Assembly: GCF_003363775.1 (NCBI RefSeq)
Contig: NZ_CP031376.1
Span: forward strand, 558,001-622,000
Source: Spiroplasma alleghenense
Lineage (GTDB): Bacteria > Bacillota_I > Bacilli_A > Mycoplasmatales > Mycoplasmataceae
Length of the DNA stretch: 64,000 bases
Direction of reading: 5' to 3'
Within the stretch, counting starts at the first letter, position 1. The number at the start of each line of letters is the position of its first letter. This document shows, one piece after another, positions 20,970-31,850 of the stretch. The position numbers and the translations under genes were made by a program. The notes beneath the pieces are model-generated. The model had not been told where the DNA came from. It saw only the letters and a list, made by a program, of their open reading frames with translations, and did no database searches.

Positions 20970-22607
20970 TTAGTTCAAAATATATTTTATGACATCATTA
21001 TACCAAAGATTATTTTCTTTTAATAAACTTTCCATATCACCATGTCCTATTTTATTTTTTTTAAAGTTTAAATCAATAATCTGAATATTTAACTTTTTAA
21101 ATAAACTTGCAAGACTACCATTATAAATTACGTGTTCATAAACATATATTTTTGTATTTTTTACTTTTTCCACGGATTTTTCATCTATCGTGTGAAGTCA
21201 TCTAGCATTTATTAGGTTAATTGGGAATTCATTTTCCCTAATAATTTTTTCAAAAATATTGCAATTTTCCCCATAGGTAATAATAGTATTTTCGTTATTT
21301 TCATCATATAATACTGATTCATATTTTCCGATATCAAAGTTATCTTTTTGATGATTATTCTCCTTAACAAAGTTCTCTAATCTGATAAAAAATGGACTTA
21401 AATTATTTTCCTTACTAATTTCTAAAACCCTATTGAGTTCAAATTCATTTCTAGGTTGAACAATAATCTTATTTTCAATATTTTGACACATTGAAAGATC
21501 ATAAATTCCGTGATGAGAAACTCCATTTCCAATACTCAAACCAACCTTCTCGATTAGAAATGTCACTGCTAAACTATTTCTTATAACATCATGAATTAAC
21601 TGATCAAAAGTTCTTTGAAAAAATGTTGAATAAATCGAAACAACCGGTTTTTGATTATTAATGGCTAAACCAGCAGCTAATAAAACAGCGTGTTCTTCAT
21701 TTATTCCAACATCTATGACATTTTTTGGGAATTTACTTTTCAGATCAAATAACAAATTTGACTCAATCATTCCTGGTGAGATTAATTTTATACTTTTATC
21801 TGAATTAATATTTTTTTCATAAAATTTATTTATAATCACATCTAAGTTTTTTTTGCTTTTATCCTCTATTAGAGAAATATTATGATTTGCTGTTCTAGAA
21901 TTGTTATGATCATAGCCAAAACTTTTTTCTGTTTTAAAGTGAATTACAGTTGTTTTTTCAAATTGTGATGCTTTTTTTATTGCGTTTAATACATCTACTA
22001 TGTTATTACCATTTTGACAAAAAACGTATTCTAGATTTAAACTTTTGAAAAAATTTTCAGAATCTTTTATCTTTAATTTATTTTCACCAATTCCATGACC
22101 ATTATCATTATAGATAATAATAATTTTTTCAGATTGATTTGCTATATTAATTAACCCTTCAAAAGCCACTCCGTTCAATAAAGCGGCATCCCCTATAATG
22201 GCAATGATATTTTTTTGCAAATCACTAATTTTATGAGCCAGAGCAAAAGACAAACTTGTAGATGAATGACCTGATGAAATATGGTCATACTGACTTTCTC
22301 TAATTTCTTGAAACGGACTTATCCCTTCAAATTTTTTAATATTTGCAAAATCTTCAATTCGCCCTGTTAATAATTTGTAAAAATGTGATTGATGTCCAGT
22401 ATCAAAAATTATTTTAGTTTCATCCAGTTTGAAATAGTTTAATAACCCAACTGTAATTTCCAAAACTCCTAAATTACTTCCTAAGTGTCCACCATTATTT
22501 TCGTTATGTTTAATTAAAAAAAATCTTAAATCATTAATTAATTCTTCAATTTCATCAATACTATTTTTATAAATATCTTTTCAATTTTTGTAATTAATTA
22601 ATTTCAT
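20970..22607 (-). CDS. dxs: 1-deoxy-D-xylulose-5-phosphate synthase
   Basis: 545 residues against about 620 in most bacteria. It condenses pyruvate and glyceraldehyde 3-phosphate to DXP, the first step of the MEP pathway, using thiamine diphosphate. G-H-S-S-T-S is at 113-118. The ThDP site reads G-D-A-A-L at 139-143 (family GDGAL), with the partner Asn in Y-N-D-N. The catalytic Glu is E304 in N-E-E-H-A. The transketolase C-domain is short. The ATG at 22605-22607 was chosen because the N-terminal helix then includes G-G-H-L-G-S-N-L-G, which the family requires. Confidence 0.9.
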
Positions 22608-22624
22608 GATTTAAGATCCACCTT

Positions 22625-22843
22625 TTAGTTTTCGAAATCAACAATTTTATTGTCGATCATTACTTTCTTTACTTCGCCTTTTATATTTTCTAATTTATCT
22701 TTAGCCTCTTTTATTATTTCTAAACTTTCTTTAAATATTTCTATAGAATCTTCCATATTTGTTTGAGAAGAGTCTAATTTATTTATCTTTTCTTTTATCT
22801 GGTTCAAAAGTTCATCAAAACCCTTTTCTTTTAATTCGTTCAT
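22625..22843 (-). CDS. xseB: Exodeoxyribonuclease VII small subunit
   Basis: 72 residues. F-D-E-L-L-N-Q-I-K-E-K-I-N-K-L, then S-I-E-I-F-K-E-S-L-E is the standard XseB helical pattern. It binds several copies per large subunit. It lies directly after xseA, with GGGGGG before the ATG. Confidence 0.9.
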   Translation of the reverse strand: MNELKEKGFDELLNQIKEKINKLDSSQTNMEDSIEIFKESLEIIKEAKDKLENIKGEVKKVMIDNKIVDFEN

Positions 22844-22865
22844 TTTGTGTCCGCCCCCCTTTTAA

Positions 22866-24125
22866 TTACTCTGTTTTAGTATTTATAATTCCATCTCTCA
22901 TTTCAATAGAAACTATTTTTTCAGCACTTATTTCATTTATGCTTCTTAAAATTTGATTATCTTTATTTCTAACTATTGCAAAACCTTTTTCCAGTGGTTT
23001 CAATGGATTTAGAAGTTTTATTTTATCATTAAAATGGTTTAAATTAACTTCATTTCATTCAATTTTATTTTTAATTTTAAAATATTGCTGATTTAAAGAG
23101 TTGTCTAAAAAATCATCAATTGATTTAATTTTAGAATTTATTATTTGAATTAAATTCTTTGAAATTAAATGAAACTCTCTATCAAAGTTCAGAAATTTAT
23201 TTTTAAAAGACTTGATTGAATTCTGATAATAATTTCTTAGCTCTTTTTTAAAGTCATTATGTTTTTTTATTATTCCCTTTGAAATTTGTGCTTCATAGTT
23301 TTCCAAAGCTCTTTTTAGTTCTTCAATACTTGGAGTCGCAATTTCCGCTGCAGCTGTTGGAGTTGCCGCTCTCAAATCTGCAACATAGTCTGAAAGTGTA
23401 AAGTCCGGCTCATGTCCTACTGCTGAAATTGTTGGAATAATGGAATCCCTTATTGCTTCCAAAACAGGCATTTCATTAAAGGATCATAAGTCTTCATAAC
23501 TTCCACCGCCTCTTCCAACAATAAGCACATCCAATTTTTTTTCAAAATTATTTGCTTGTTTAATTTTATTTGCGATATCAAATTGTGCTTGTTCTCCTTG
23601 AACCAGTGTTGGAAAGACATAAACATTTGCTTGTGGATATCTTCTCGATATGGTTTTTATTAAATCCTGAACAGCAGCTCCTGTACTGGCTGTAACTATC
23701 CCGATATTTTTTGGAAAATTTGGGACTGTTTTCTTTATTGATTTATCAAATCATCCAAGATTTTCTAATTGAATTTTTCTTTCATTATAAAGCAAATGAA
23801 GTTGTCCAAAACCATCAAGTTTAATATCAACAACTTCAAAGTTTGTTTTTCCATTTGGTACATAATAAGTTACTCTACCTGTAACAGTAAGATTCATTCC
23901 CTCTTTTGGATTTAGAGATTTTAATAGAATTGATTTATCCTTTCAAATCATACAGGAAATTGCAGAGCCTTCATCTTTAATTGAAAAATAAATATGTCCA
24001 GATTTATTAAATGTTAGATTACTTAGCTCACCAGTGACGTTGATATTTTTTAAATACTCATTTGACTCTAAATTTCTTTTAATAAAATTATTTAGTTCTG
24101 TAACTGATAAAGCCTTCTCTTCCAT
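22866..24125 (-). CDS. xseA: Exodeoxyribonuclease VII large subunit
   Basis: 419 residues. The N-terminal OB fold ([12 protein letters not shown]) is followed by the catalytic region with [11 protein letters not shown] and [13 protein letters not shown], and then coiled coil. It degrades single-stranded DNA to oligonucleotides. Its ATG abuts the TAA of the upstream repeat-protein gene with no spacer. In-frame TGA at 23943 and 23055 is Trp. Confidence 0.94.
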
Positions 24126-26453
24126 TTATTTTTGTCCCCTTTTTCAATTTGTAATTAATGTTTGCGCTTCTTCAAATTTACTTTGAACATGAAGAAATAA
24201 AGTATAAATTCTCAGAGCGAATAAACTATCAACCTCTTTGTTATAAATTTTGTTGAAAATCATCGAGCTATTTTCTTTTAAAAATTCATATGTTTCTTCG
24301 ATATTCATGTATCTTAAATTTTCCTCAAATTTTTTGAATTTACTTTTATCGTATTTTTTTGAGTTAACAACTAAATTATCTTTTTGAATCTGAAATTGAT
24401 CCATAAAATATTCAAAATATACTGCTCATCTCATAACTTCTGGCAGCGACTTATTATTCTTTAAGTAAACAAAATCCTCGGTAATTTCGGTTGTTAAATT
24501 ATTTTCAAAAACCATTTCGAATGTATTATTAATAAATTCGTCATTAATTTCTTCAACTGTCATATCATTTTCGATTAAGTTTTTTTCATAAATATTTTTT
24601 TCTTTATTTTTAATAATTTTTTTAGGTTGATCTTTTTCTTTTTTTCTTTTTTCTTTTTTTAGTTCCGTAGTTTTATTAATAGTTTTCACTTCTTCAATTA
24701 CTGGTTCTTCAATTACTGGTTCTTCAATTACTGGTTCTTCAATGATTTTTTCAAACTCTTCTTCAAGGACTACTGTAAAAATTTCATCCTCTTCAGAAAA
24801 CTCGGTTGTAAAATCAACTTCTTTGGTTTCATCAATTTCTTCTTCATCGATATTATTTTTTTCGTTATTATCAAAAATATCACTTTTTTGAGCATCTTCT
24901 ATTATATTTATTGGAATAACTTCTTTTCAAATATCAAGTAAATATTCACCGCTTAAATTAAATTTTTTCTCTTTTTCTTTAAACTCAATTGTGTGAATTT
25001 CGTTATTTTCATCTACAAATTCTGTTGTTGGGTCAAACGCAACAAATTCCTCTAAAACAATTGTTTCCTCAACATTTTTTTTATTTTTAGTTTTTCTTTT
25101 AGTTAAAAATGGTTCTTCAATTACTGGTTCTTCAATTACTGGTTCTTCAATTACTGGTTCTTCAATTACTTCTTCAATTACTGGTTCTTCAATTACTGGT
25201 TCTTCAATTACTGGTTCTTCAATTACTGGTTCTTCAATTACTTCTTCAATTACTGGTTCTTCAATTACTGGTTCTTCAATTACTTCTTCAATTACTTCTT
25301 CAATTACTTCTTCAATAACTGGTTCTTCAATTACTTCTTCAATTACTTCTTCAATTACTTCTTCAATTACTTCTTCAATAACTGGTTCTTCAATTACTTC
25401 TTCAATAACTGGTTCTGGAAAAATAATTTCTTCATCGAGTTTTGTATTACCTAATGGTATTGAAGAATCCAAGATTGATGTGTTTTCAAAAATAACTTTC
25501 TCTTCAAATACCGGAAACGTCATGTCTTTAACGGCTTCGTTTTTACAATTTAATTGTGATGATTGAATATTATCTAAAAATAATTCATCTAAACTAGCAA
25601 TCTTTTTTAAATAAAAGCAGCTAGTAAGTGAATGAAAAAAATTGTTTGTTGGATTATATTCAATTATAGGTAATTGATTTTCTAATAAATTATTGTTAAT
25701 AAAATCAAAATTATTTTCTAATAAATCATCTTTTAACTCCAAATTTACTAAATTTGAATTATAAATAATTATTAAAGAGTTTTTAAAAAACAATTCCTTT
25801 AAATTACTAATTACTATACTTCCTTTTTCTGATTTCATCAAATACTGTTTTAACATAGGTTTGACAGCTTCCTTAATAAATTGGAAATAAAGTTTTTTAT
25901 AATCGTAATTTTCTTTTATGTTGATTAAATTCTCGTTAATTATTTTAAACTGTTCGAAATCAAAGTTAATATAATCGCTCATCTGGTATTCGATTAGGTT
26001 TTCTAATTCTAATTCACTTATTTTATTTTTCCCTACAAGTTGTTTTAGATCAATCTTTTTAAATTTAGTCTTTCGGTTTCAATTTTTCTTTATTGAATTG
26101 AAAATTTCTTTCTTCTCTAATTCACTTATTTTACCGTTATTTTCAATAAAACAAACATCTTTAAATTGACGATTATCAAAAGATTTTTTAGCTTCACTAA
26201 GATAGCTTCCTAAAAAATCATCTTCGTCTTCGATTAATTTTTTAAATTCTTTTTCTAAATTATGTAGAATTAATTTACTCTTAAAAATTTCGTTAAGAAG
26301 TTCTCTTTTTGAGTTTGCAGAATCGTTATTTGACAATTTTTTCTCATAATTAAAAATAGCATTAATAAATATTCTTAACAAAATATTTTTATCAAGACTA
26401 TTTTTAATTACTTTTAAATTGTGAAATTGATCTGAAAACTTAGTTTTACTCAT
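24126..26453 (-). CDS. 775-residue repeat protein in the nusB-xseA operon, function unknown
   Basis: One continuous frame from ATG 26453 (GAGG upstream) to TAA 24126; TGA at 26079, 24927, 24426 and 24144 is Trp, so shorter versions of this gene are artefacts. The head (1-300) is helical. Residues about 348-447 are 22 units of P-V-I-E-E or V-I-E-E, and the same unit returns at about 571-588. Acidic stretches and a Lys-rich patch (K-K-E-K-R-K-K-E-K) follow, then a helical C-terminal domain. No signal peptide or membrane segment. The acidic elastic middle suggests a spacer between two folded ends; this is inference. It occupies the slot of folD in Bacillus. Confidence 0.75.
24690..24742 (-). repeat. 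Second, short block of the 15-bp PVIEE repeat
   Basis: Three copies of the 15-mer encoding P-V-I-E-E plus a partial one, in the same frame as the main array about 370 bp away and with the same codons. Confidence 0.85.
25113..25412 (-). repeat. Tandem repeat of 15-bp and 12-bp units (PVIEE / VIEE)
   Basis: Exactly 300 bp: 12 units of 15 bp and 10 of 12 bp, nearly identical in DNA (TTCTTCAATTACTGG and TTCTTCAATTAC on the plus strand). Units nearest the protein's N-terminus use ATAACT in place of ATTACT. All units are multiples of three, so slippage keeps the frame. Confidence 0.95.
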
Positions 26454-26464
26454 TGTTACCTCAT

Positions 26465-26863
26465 CTATGATATTTTATCTAAAATTGCATTAATAAATTT
26501 AGAATCTAAGTCCGGTTGATAGCTACGTGACAATTCAACCATCTCGTTAATTATTATTGCTTTTGGAACCTCTAAAATTTTTATTTCAAAGATGCCGACT
26601 ATTATTATTGCTTTAAAAATATTTGGAATTCTACTTCAAGTCCATTCTTTTGATAGCAAGTCTGTCGCAATTGTCTCAAGTTCACTTATTTTATCTAAGA
26701 GATTTAAAGTGGTCTGAATTGCATTTTCATCAAACTCAAGTTGAAAATTATCAAGTATCTCTTGCTTAATTTTATTTTCATTACAATCTAAAATATAGTA
26801 TCGATATATAATCCTTATAAGTCCTTTTCTTCTAGATGTCAAACTTGTGCTTAGAATTTCCAT
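26465..26863 (-). CDS. nusB: Transcription antitermination factor NusB
   Basis: 132 residues. The N-terminal R-R-K-G-L-I-R-I-I-Y and the C-terminal V-P-K-A-I-I-I-N-E-M-V-E-L-S then F-I-N-A-I-L-D-K-I are the NusB signature. It joins the rRNA antitermination complex. TGA at 26636 is Trp. It begins 13 bases after an upstream lipoprotein gene and ends 11 bases before the repeat-protein start. Confidence 0.9.
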
Positions 26864-26876
26864 TATTAATCCCTTT

Positions 26877-27794
26877 CTAATTACCTAAATAAATTGAGAA
26901 TCAAACCCCTGCTATTTCAATTGGTTTTGAAATTTCTGAAGTATTATTTGCTTGAAAATCAATTAGAAGTTTCTTCATTGACTCATTTAATTTTTGAGTA
27001 TCCGAATTTTCTTTTGTGTACAAGAAATTTACAAATTCAAAAAAGTTTAAACAATAAGATTTACCTTCATTACTAAATCCCTCGATAATATAATTTCTTT
27101 GCAACTGATTACTTATTTCTGTTGTAATCCCATCTTTAAATCTTTTAAGTTGCAAACTTTCTTCATTTGGATTGGTATTTCATTCAGATGGTTTTGAGCC
27201 TCTAAAATTCATGAAAAATGTTGAAGTGAAGCTAACCTGAAGTGGTTTTTCTTCGCTATTTTCTAATCCGGTGAATGACAATTTTTCGCCATTTCCGTTT
27301 ACATCAATCTTTTCTAAATTAGATAAGGTGAATTGCAAGAAACTTGTTTTTTTATCCCCTTCAACGAATTTTATAAAATAGTTTCCAGGATTATTTAAAA
27401 TTCTACCGTTTTCCGCGTCACCTTCTTTATGAAACAAACCCATTGGAGAAACAAAGTCATTATCAAGTATTCTTGATTGTTCCCTATTTGTACGATAAAA
27501 CTCAATTTCAAATTTACTTATGTCGTTGATTATTTTGTTACTAGAGTTATTGTTTGTAAATTTAACTGCACTTTGATGATAAATTTCTTCCTTGATTTCT
27601 TTTAACGCGTCACCTTCTTTAGTTTCGCTACTTACATTACTAATTATAACTTTTTTAGAATTTGATCATGCTTTCTCGAATGAATCAATATTTTTGAATT
27701 CCACAAAAGTTAAGTGTTCAGCGCAAGCAACGACTCCCAAACTAGCTGTTGATGTTAAACCAAAAGCTGCTAAAAAACTCAATAATTTTTTCAT
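26877..27794 (-). CDS. Lipoprotein, function unknown
   Basis: 305 residues. Lipoprotein signal M-K-K-L-L-S-F-L-A-A-F-G with the lipobox L-G-V-V-A-C, Cys24. The mature part is Asn/Glu/Lys-rich with mixed beta content and contains L-Q-F-T-L-S-N-L-E-K. No family is recognised. AGGAGG lies before the ATG. It is the first gene of the long run toward nusB and the second lipoprotein (16756-18222). Confidence 0.82.
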
Positions 27795-27888
27795 ATTTCC
27801 TCCTAAAATGTAATTTTACATATTTATTCTCTATTTAAATATACACTATTTCACAGTATTTTTATAGTTTCCTAACCCTATTAAAGTA

Positions 27889-27917
27889 AAAAAATAGTTA
27901 TAAAATAACTATTTTTC
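27889..27917 (-). terminator. Terminator of nfo
   Basis: AAAAATAGTTA, loop, TAACTATTTTTTT on the minus strand, starting within the last codons of nfo. Confidence 0.75.
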
Positions 27918-28817
27918 ATTATTGAGTTCTGGAAAATTATCTTTGAATTTTTTTTCCTTTAACATTGCTATTTCTGTTTTGTAAGGATTTTGGTCATTTA
28001 CTCAAGGTGTTTCTAAAACTATCGGAATTCCTTGTAGTCTAGGGTTTTCTGTTATGCTAAGCAAAGAATCAAAACCAATCTTTCCATATCCAATATTTGC
28101 ATGGCGATCTTTGCGGCTACCACTCTCGTTTAATGAATCATTAAGATGGACAGCTAATAATTTATCAAGTCCCACAATTTTATCGAATTCCTCAATAACA
28201 CTATTAAAATCATTTTTTACATTGTAACCTGCATCATTTAAGTGACAGGTATCAAAACAAACTCCAACAAATTCTGGATACTTAAGACGATCTATTATAT
28301 ACTTAAAATCTTCAAATTTTGTCCCGACTTCATTACCTTTTCCTGCCATTGTCTCTAAGGCAATTTTAACATTTTGACCGGGCTTAATAACTTCATTTAG
28401 ACCTTTTACTAGCTGATTTAAGGCTTGTTCAATTGGAGCTCCTAAAGAACTTCCTGGGTGAAGAACAAGAGTCTTAATTCCAATTGCTTCAACTCTATTA
28501 ATTTCTTCTTTTAATAATCTAACTCCAAATTCAAAAGTTTCTGGCTTTAATGAATTCGCTAAATTAATTGTGTACGGTCCGTGGACAATTAAGTCGTTTA
28601 TATCTATATTGTTTTCTGTCATTTTTTCTCTAAATTCTGAGATATTCAATTCTTCAACCGGAGTTCTTCTAGTGTTTTGTGGAGCTCCTGTAAAAATCAT
28701 AAACGTATTTGCACCACAATCTAAAGCTTCTTGTAGTGAACCTAATAGATATTTTCCTGGTTTATTCATACTTACGTGGCATCCCAATAATAATTTTTTA
28801 TTTTCTGCTAAACTCAT
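27909..28817 (-). CDS. nfo: Endonuclease IV (AP endonuclease)
   Basis: 302 residues, TIM-barrel zinc enzyme of base excision repair that cuts at abasic sites. Metal ligands are visible in order: G-C-H-V-S, L-H-P-G-S, A-L-E-T-M, D-T-C-H-L-N-D-A-G-Y, H-L-N-D-S, D-R-H-A-N-I-G-Y-G and L-E-T-P. All are intact. TGA at 28002 is Trp. It is the last gene of the run from 31754. Confidence 0.95.
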
Positions 28818-28864
28818 ACTAATTTTTACCTCCCCTATTGGTAAACAAACTCCCCTATGAGGTT

Positions 28865-29761
28865 TTATTTTATCTTACTTATTAAATTTTTGGCTTTTTC
28901 AAGATCCTTATTTATTAATTCTTTAAGTTCTTCCAAATTATTAACTTTTTTATTTTCTCTAATATATTCTAACGGTACTATTCTAACCTGTCACCCATAA
29001 ATGTCTTGGTTAAAGTCTAAAATATAAGTCTCAAACATAGTTTTTCCTTCGGCATTGTCTCAATGATCACTAATTCCAAAAAATGATCTGTCTTCAATTC
29101 CTCTAACATAAACCTTTGATAAAAAAACTCCTTTTTCTAAAGGCAGTTTATCATCAACCTCTTGATTTATTGTTGGAAAGCCAATTTTTCTACCAATTTT
29201 TTTACCCTCTTTAATGAATTCGCTAAACTCATATTTCATCCCGGTTCTTTTTTCAAACTCTAAAAATTTACCGGCTTTTAGTAATTTATTTAATTCTAAA
29301 ATTTCGGGATTTTCTCGACCTTTTAAATATTTAAAATTACCTTCAAAGCAATCGAATTTAGATTCATCTAAAATTCCGTTATCATAAAATTTAAAACTAT
29401 CATCATAAAGTGCCGCTTGTGTATTCAAGTTCAGTTTCATAGCATAAAAAATACTAGTTACAGGGTCTTCGTTAAAAATATTTGTAGGATAGTAACAATA
29501 AAATATTAAGTAATCAATATCATAGTTTGAAAATTTTTCAATTATATTATGTTCGGCTCATAAACGATTGTGCTCTAATGTTTCAATCATAAATACAGTA
29601 ATTGAGGTTTTTAATTTTCTCTCTCTACCATATTTAATCAATTCCTCAATTTTTTCATCATGATAGTCTGTTCAATTAGCAAAATCCGCTACTAGAGTTA
29701 CATTCGGATCTAAGTGATGCAACATTCTGTTGTATGGATTAAAATAGGTTACTCTACTCAT
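28865..29761 (-). CDS. ribF: RibF-type riboflavin kinase with degenerate FAD synthetase domain
   Basis: 298 residues. The C-terminal half is a clear riboflavin kinase: G-R-K-I-G-F-P-T-I-N, G-V-F-L-S-K-V, E-T-Y-I-L-D-F then Y-G-W. The N-terminal nucleotidyltransferase half has the fold-like pattern A-D-F-A-N-W-T-D-Y-H where the family has F-D-G-V-H-x-G-H; of the (H/T)-x-G-H site only T and the last H remain. The I-S-S-T-x-x-R motif before the kinase domain is also absent. It should make FMN; FAD formation is doubtful. AAAGGAG sits nine bases upstream of the ATG. Confidence 0.85.
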
Positions 29762-29781
29762 ATAAAAAACTCCTTTAAAAT

Positions 29782-30024
29782 TTATTTTATATTTTTTACT
29801 ACAATTCGATGGCGAAATTTATTAAATCTAATTTTTCCATTTAGATTAAATTCACTACCACATTTCAAGCAACCATATATTGCTGGAGGTCCAACTAATC
29901 TAATCTTTTCGTGAGAACAAGTTGGCATTCCTTGTCCAATGCTATATTTTACCAATGAGTTCGAAGGACTTTCTGCTTCCTCTTTTTCAATTCCAAATCG
30001 GTAATCCTTTGCGGTTTTATTCAT
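29782..30024 (-). CDS. Small unknown protein with a Cys-His metal-like site
   Basis: 80 residues from ATG 30024, chosen for the GGAGG five bases upstream; an in-frame TTG twelve bases earlier overlaps that site. C-S-H at about 40-42 and C-L-K-C at about 56-59 could bind zinc. The rest is basic and ends in R-H-R-I-V-V-K-N. Family not recognised. It lies between the SDR gene and ribF. Confidence 0.65.
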   Translation of the reverse strand: MNKTAKDYRFGIEKEEAESPSNSLVKYSIGQGMPTCSHEKIRLVGPPAIYGCLKCGSEFNLNGKIRFNKFRHRIVVKNIK

Positions 30025-30036
30025 TGCTACCTCCAA

Positions 30037-30774
30037 TTATATTTTTTGATTAACATGAGAAATAACTAATTCTTTAATAGCGATATGCTGTGGCAAACTA
30101 TAAATGTATAATATTTGCTGAGCTATTTCTTCACTGGTTAAACCATTATTTATTTTTTTCTTAATTGTTTTATATTTATCAACAATTTCCAAATTCTTGC
30201 TTGTACTTAAAAGATTGGTATCAACAATTGCTGGAGCAATCAAACAAATTCTGACTCCTGAATCACTTACTTCTCTTCTTACAGCTTCAGTAAGTGCGTG
30301 TACTCCGAATTTAGTTGCATTGTAAACCGCTCTTCAATCACTAGTTCATCTACCAGCAACTGAACCAACGTTAATTATTGTTCCATGATTACGTTTTGTC
30401 ATATTGGATAGAACACAATCCATTCCGTTTATAACTCCTTTTAAGTTAATATCTATCATATCCATTTTTTCGTTATGATCTTGACTTAAAAACCAATCAA
30501 CTGGCATCACTCCTGCATTATTTATTAAAAGATCGACGGGTCCAAACTCCTTTTCGCCTTTTTCAACAGCTTTTTTAAATTCTTGAAAATCTCTTACGTC
30601 AACTTTTGCAGCAATACAATTATTTAATTTTAACTCTTCTATTAATTCTACTCTTCGAGCCATTAATAATAACGGGAACCCTTGAGCTGCAAACATTTTT
30701 GCGCACGCAAGTCCAATACCGCTACTTGCTCCTGTAATTGCAATTAAAGGTTTATTATTTTTGCTTTTCTCCAT
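30037..30774 (-). CDS. Short-chain dehydrogenase/reductase
   Basis: 245 residues, classical SDR: T-G-A-S-S-G-I-G cofactor loop near residues 14-21, N-N-A-G, catalytic Ser in V-G-S-V-A-G and Y-N-A-T-K (Y-x-x-x-K). M-A-R-R after the second strand suggests NADP preference. The substrate is unknown. ATG 30774 is chosen for AGAGG upstream. It overlaps the upstream gene by 20 bases. Confidence 0.92.
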
Positions 30775-31057
30775 TTGAATCAACCTCTTGTTCCTTGTTC
30801 TTTTTGTAAAAAAGTAATTGTAACTCTAATAGTGCCATTTCTTCTTTAATTTTTCTCATTGGAATTTGAAATTCTGGATTTTCATTTCTTCTTTGAATGG
30901 CAAAATAGTAAATTAACATTCCAATAATAGGAATCATAAATCAAAGTCATAATTTACCTCTTTTTATTTTATCAATCTCTTTCTCTTTTTTATAAAGTTC
31001 GCTTAATCGGTCTTCAATCTCTTTTAGTTCTTCGGGATTTAAATCTTTTTTAATCAT
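30755..31057 (-). CDS. Small single-span membrane protein
   Basis: 100 residues. A charged helical N-terminus (L-N-P-E-E-L-K-E-I-E-D-R-L) is followed by one membrane segment at about 36-54, with two TGA-encoded Trp at its edge, then a charged tail. Function unknown. It overlaps the gene before it by eight bases (ATGATTAA) and the SDR gene by 20, so translation is coupled. Confidence 0.65.
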
Positions 31058-31754
31058 TGGCTACTTCAACCACTCTTTTTAAAACTCTTTCAACTAAAAT
31101 ATCTACCGACTGTAAAACTATTTTTAATTCATTTAATTGTGTTAGAAATATTTGTTGATCACTATCTAGTTCTAGACTTGATGACTTTAAGTCAACAAAT
31201 GAATTTGTTTGTAATCATAACACAAATTCTTCTACACGGGCAATTTTTTCAATAAAATCCTTCTCAGTTAAAGCGGTAGAAATTTTATTATTTAATTTAG
31301 TAGAAAATACCTCATTTCAAACACTTAGTTTAGTTTCTCTTACGATTGCTAAAAAATTATCAAAATAAAAATCAATTTGCTTGCTGAAAAAAGGAACATA
31401 AATTGACTCAAAAGTTGCTGTTGGATTAGTAATTGATTCAGCAGAAATCGGATCTGTAAAATTATTATAGTTTACATATGTCTGATAAAAATAGTGATAT
31501 CTTTGGATGAATTGTGATATAACCATCGCTTCGTTAAAACTTTCTTCTTTAGCTAATTTTTCAAATAAGGCTTCCAAGTCATTTAAAAAATCCTTTGGTT
31601 CAACCTTTTTTGTAATTTTCTGAAATTCTTCAACCATGCCTTTATTTACTATAAAATCATTACTCTTATTATTTTTTAGTGATTTTAAATCATCTAAAAT
31701 AATTTCTCTGATAATTGGTTTAAAATTAATCACTTCATTTATTTTTTGACTCAT
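31050..31754 (-). CDS. Unknown soluble helical protein
   Basis: 234 residues, acidic and helical, without signal peptide or membrane segments. ATG 31754 (M-S-Q-K-I-N-E-V) is preferred; an in-frame TTG at 31772 has no ribosome-binding site. One TGA (31317) and one TGG read as Trp. Family not recognised. It is the first gene of the run through ribF to nfo, 96 bases from the divergent plsY. Confidence 0.65.
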
Positions 31755-31850
31755 ATTATTTCTCGCTTTCAATATAATATTATTTTAACTCATTTATTCA
31801 ATTATCTATTATTTTATTGTAAAATAATGATTATATAAAGGAGTTCATAA

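Noticed and set aside
25109-25318. Plus-strand frame of repeated M-V-L-Q-L-L
   Set aside because: Reverse reading of the PVIEE repeat; its regularity comes from the repeat only.
25113-25412. Possible CRISPR-like array
   Set aside because: Units of 12 and 15 bp without unique spacers, within a coding frame.
24144-25982. Three separate small genes within the repeat-protein region
   Set aside because: All lie in one frame joined by TGA codons (Trp), and the frame runs on to ATG 26453.
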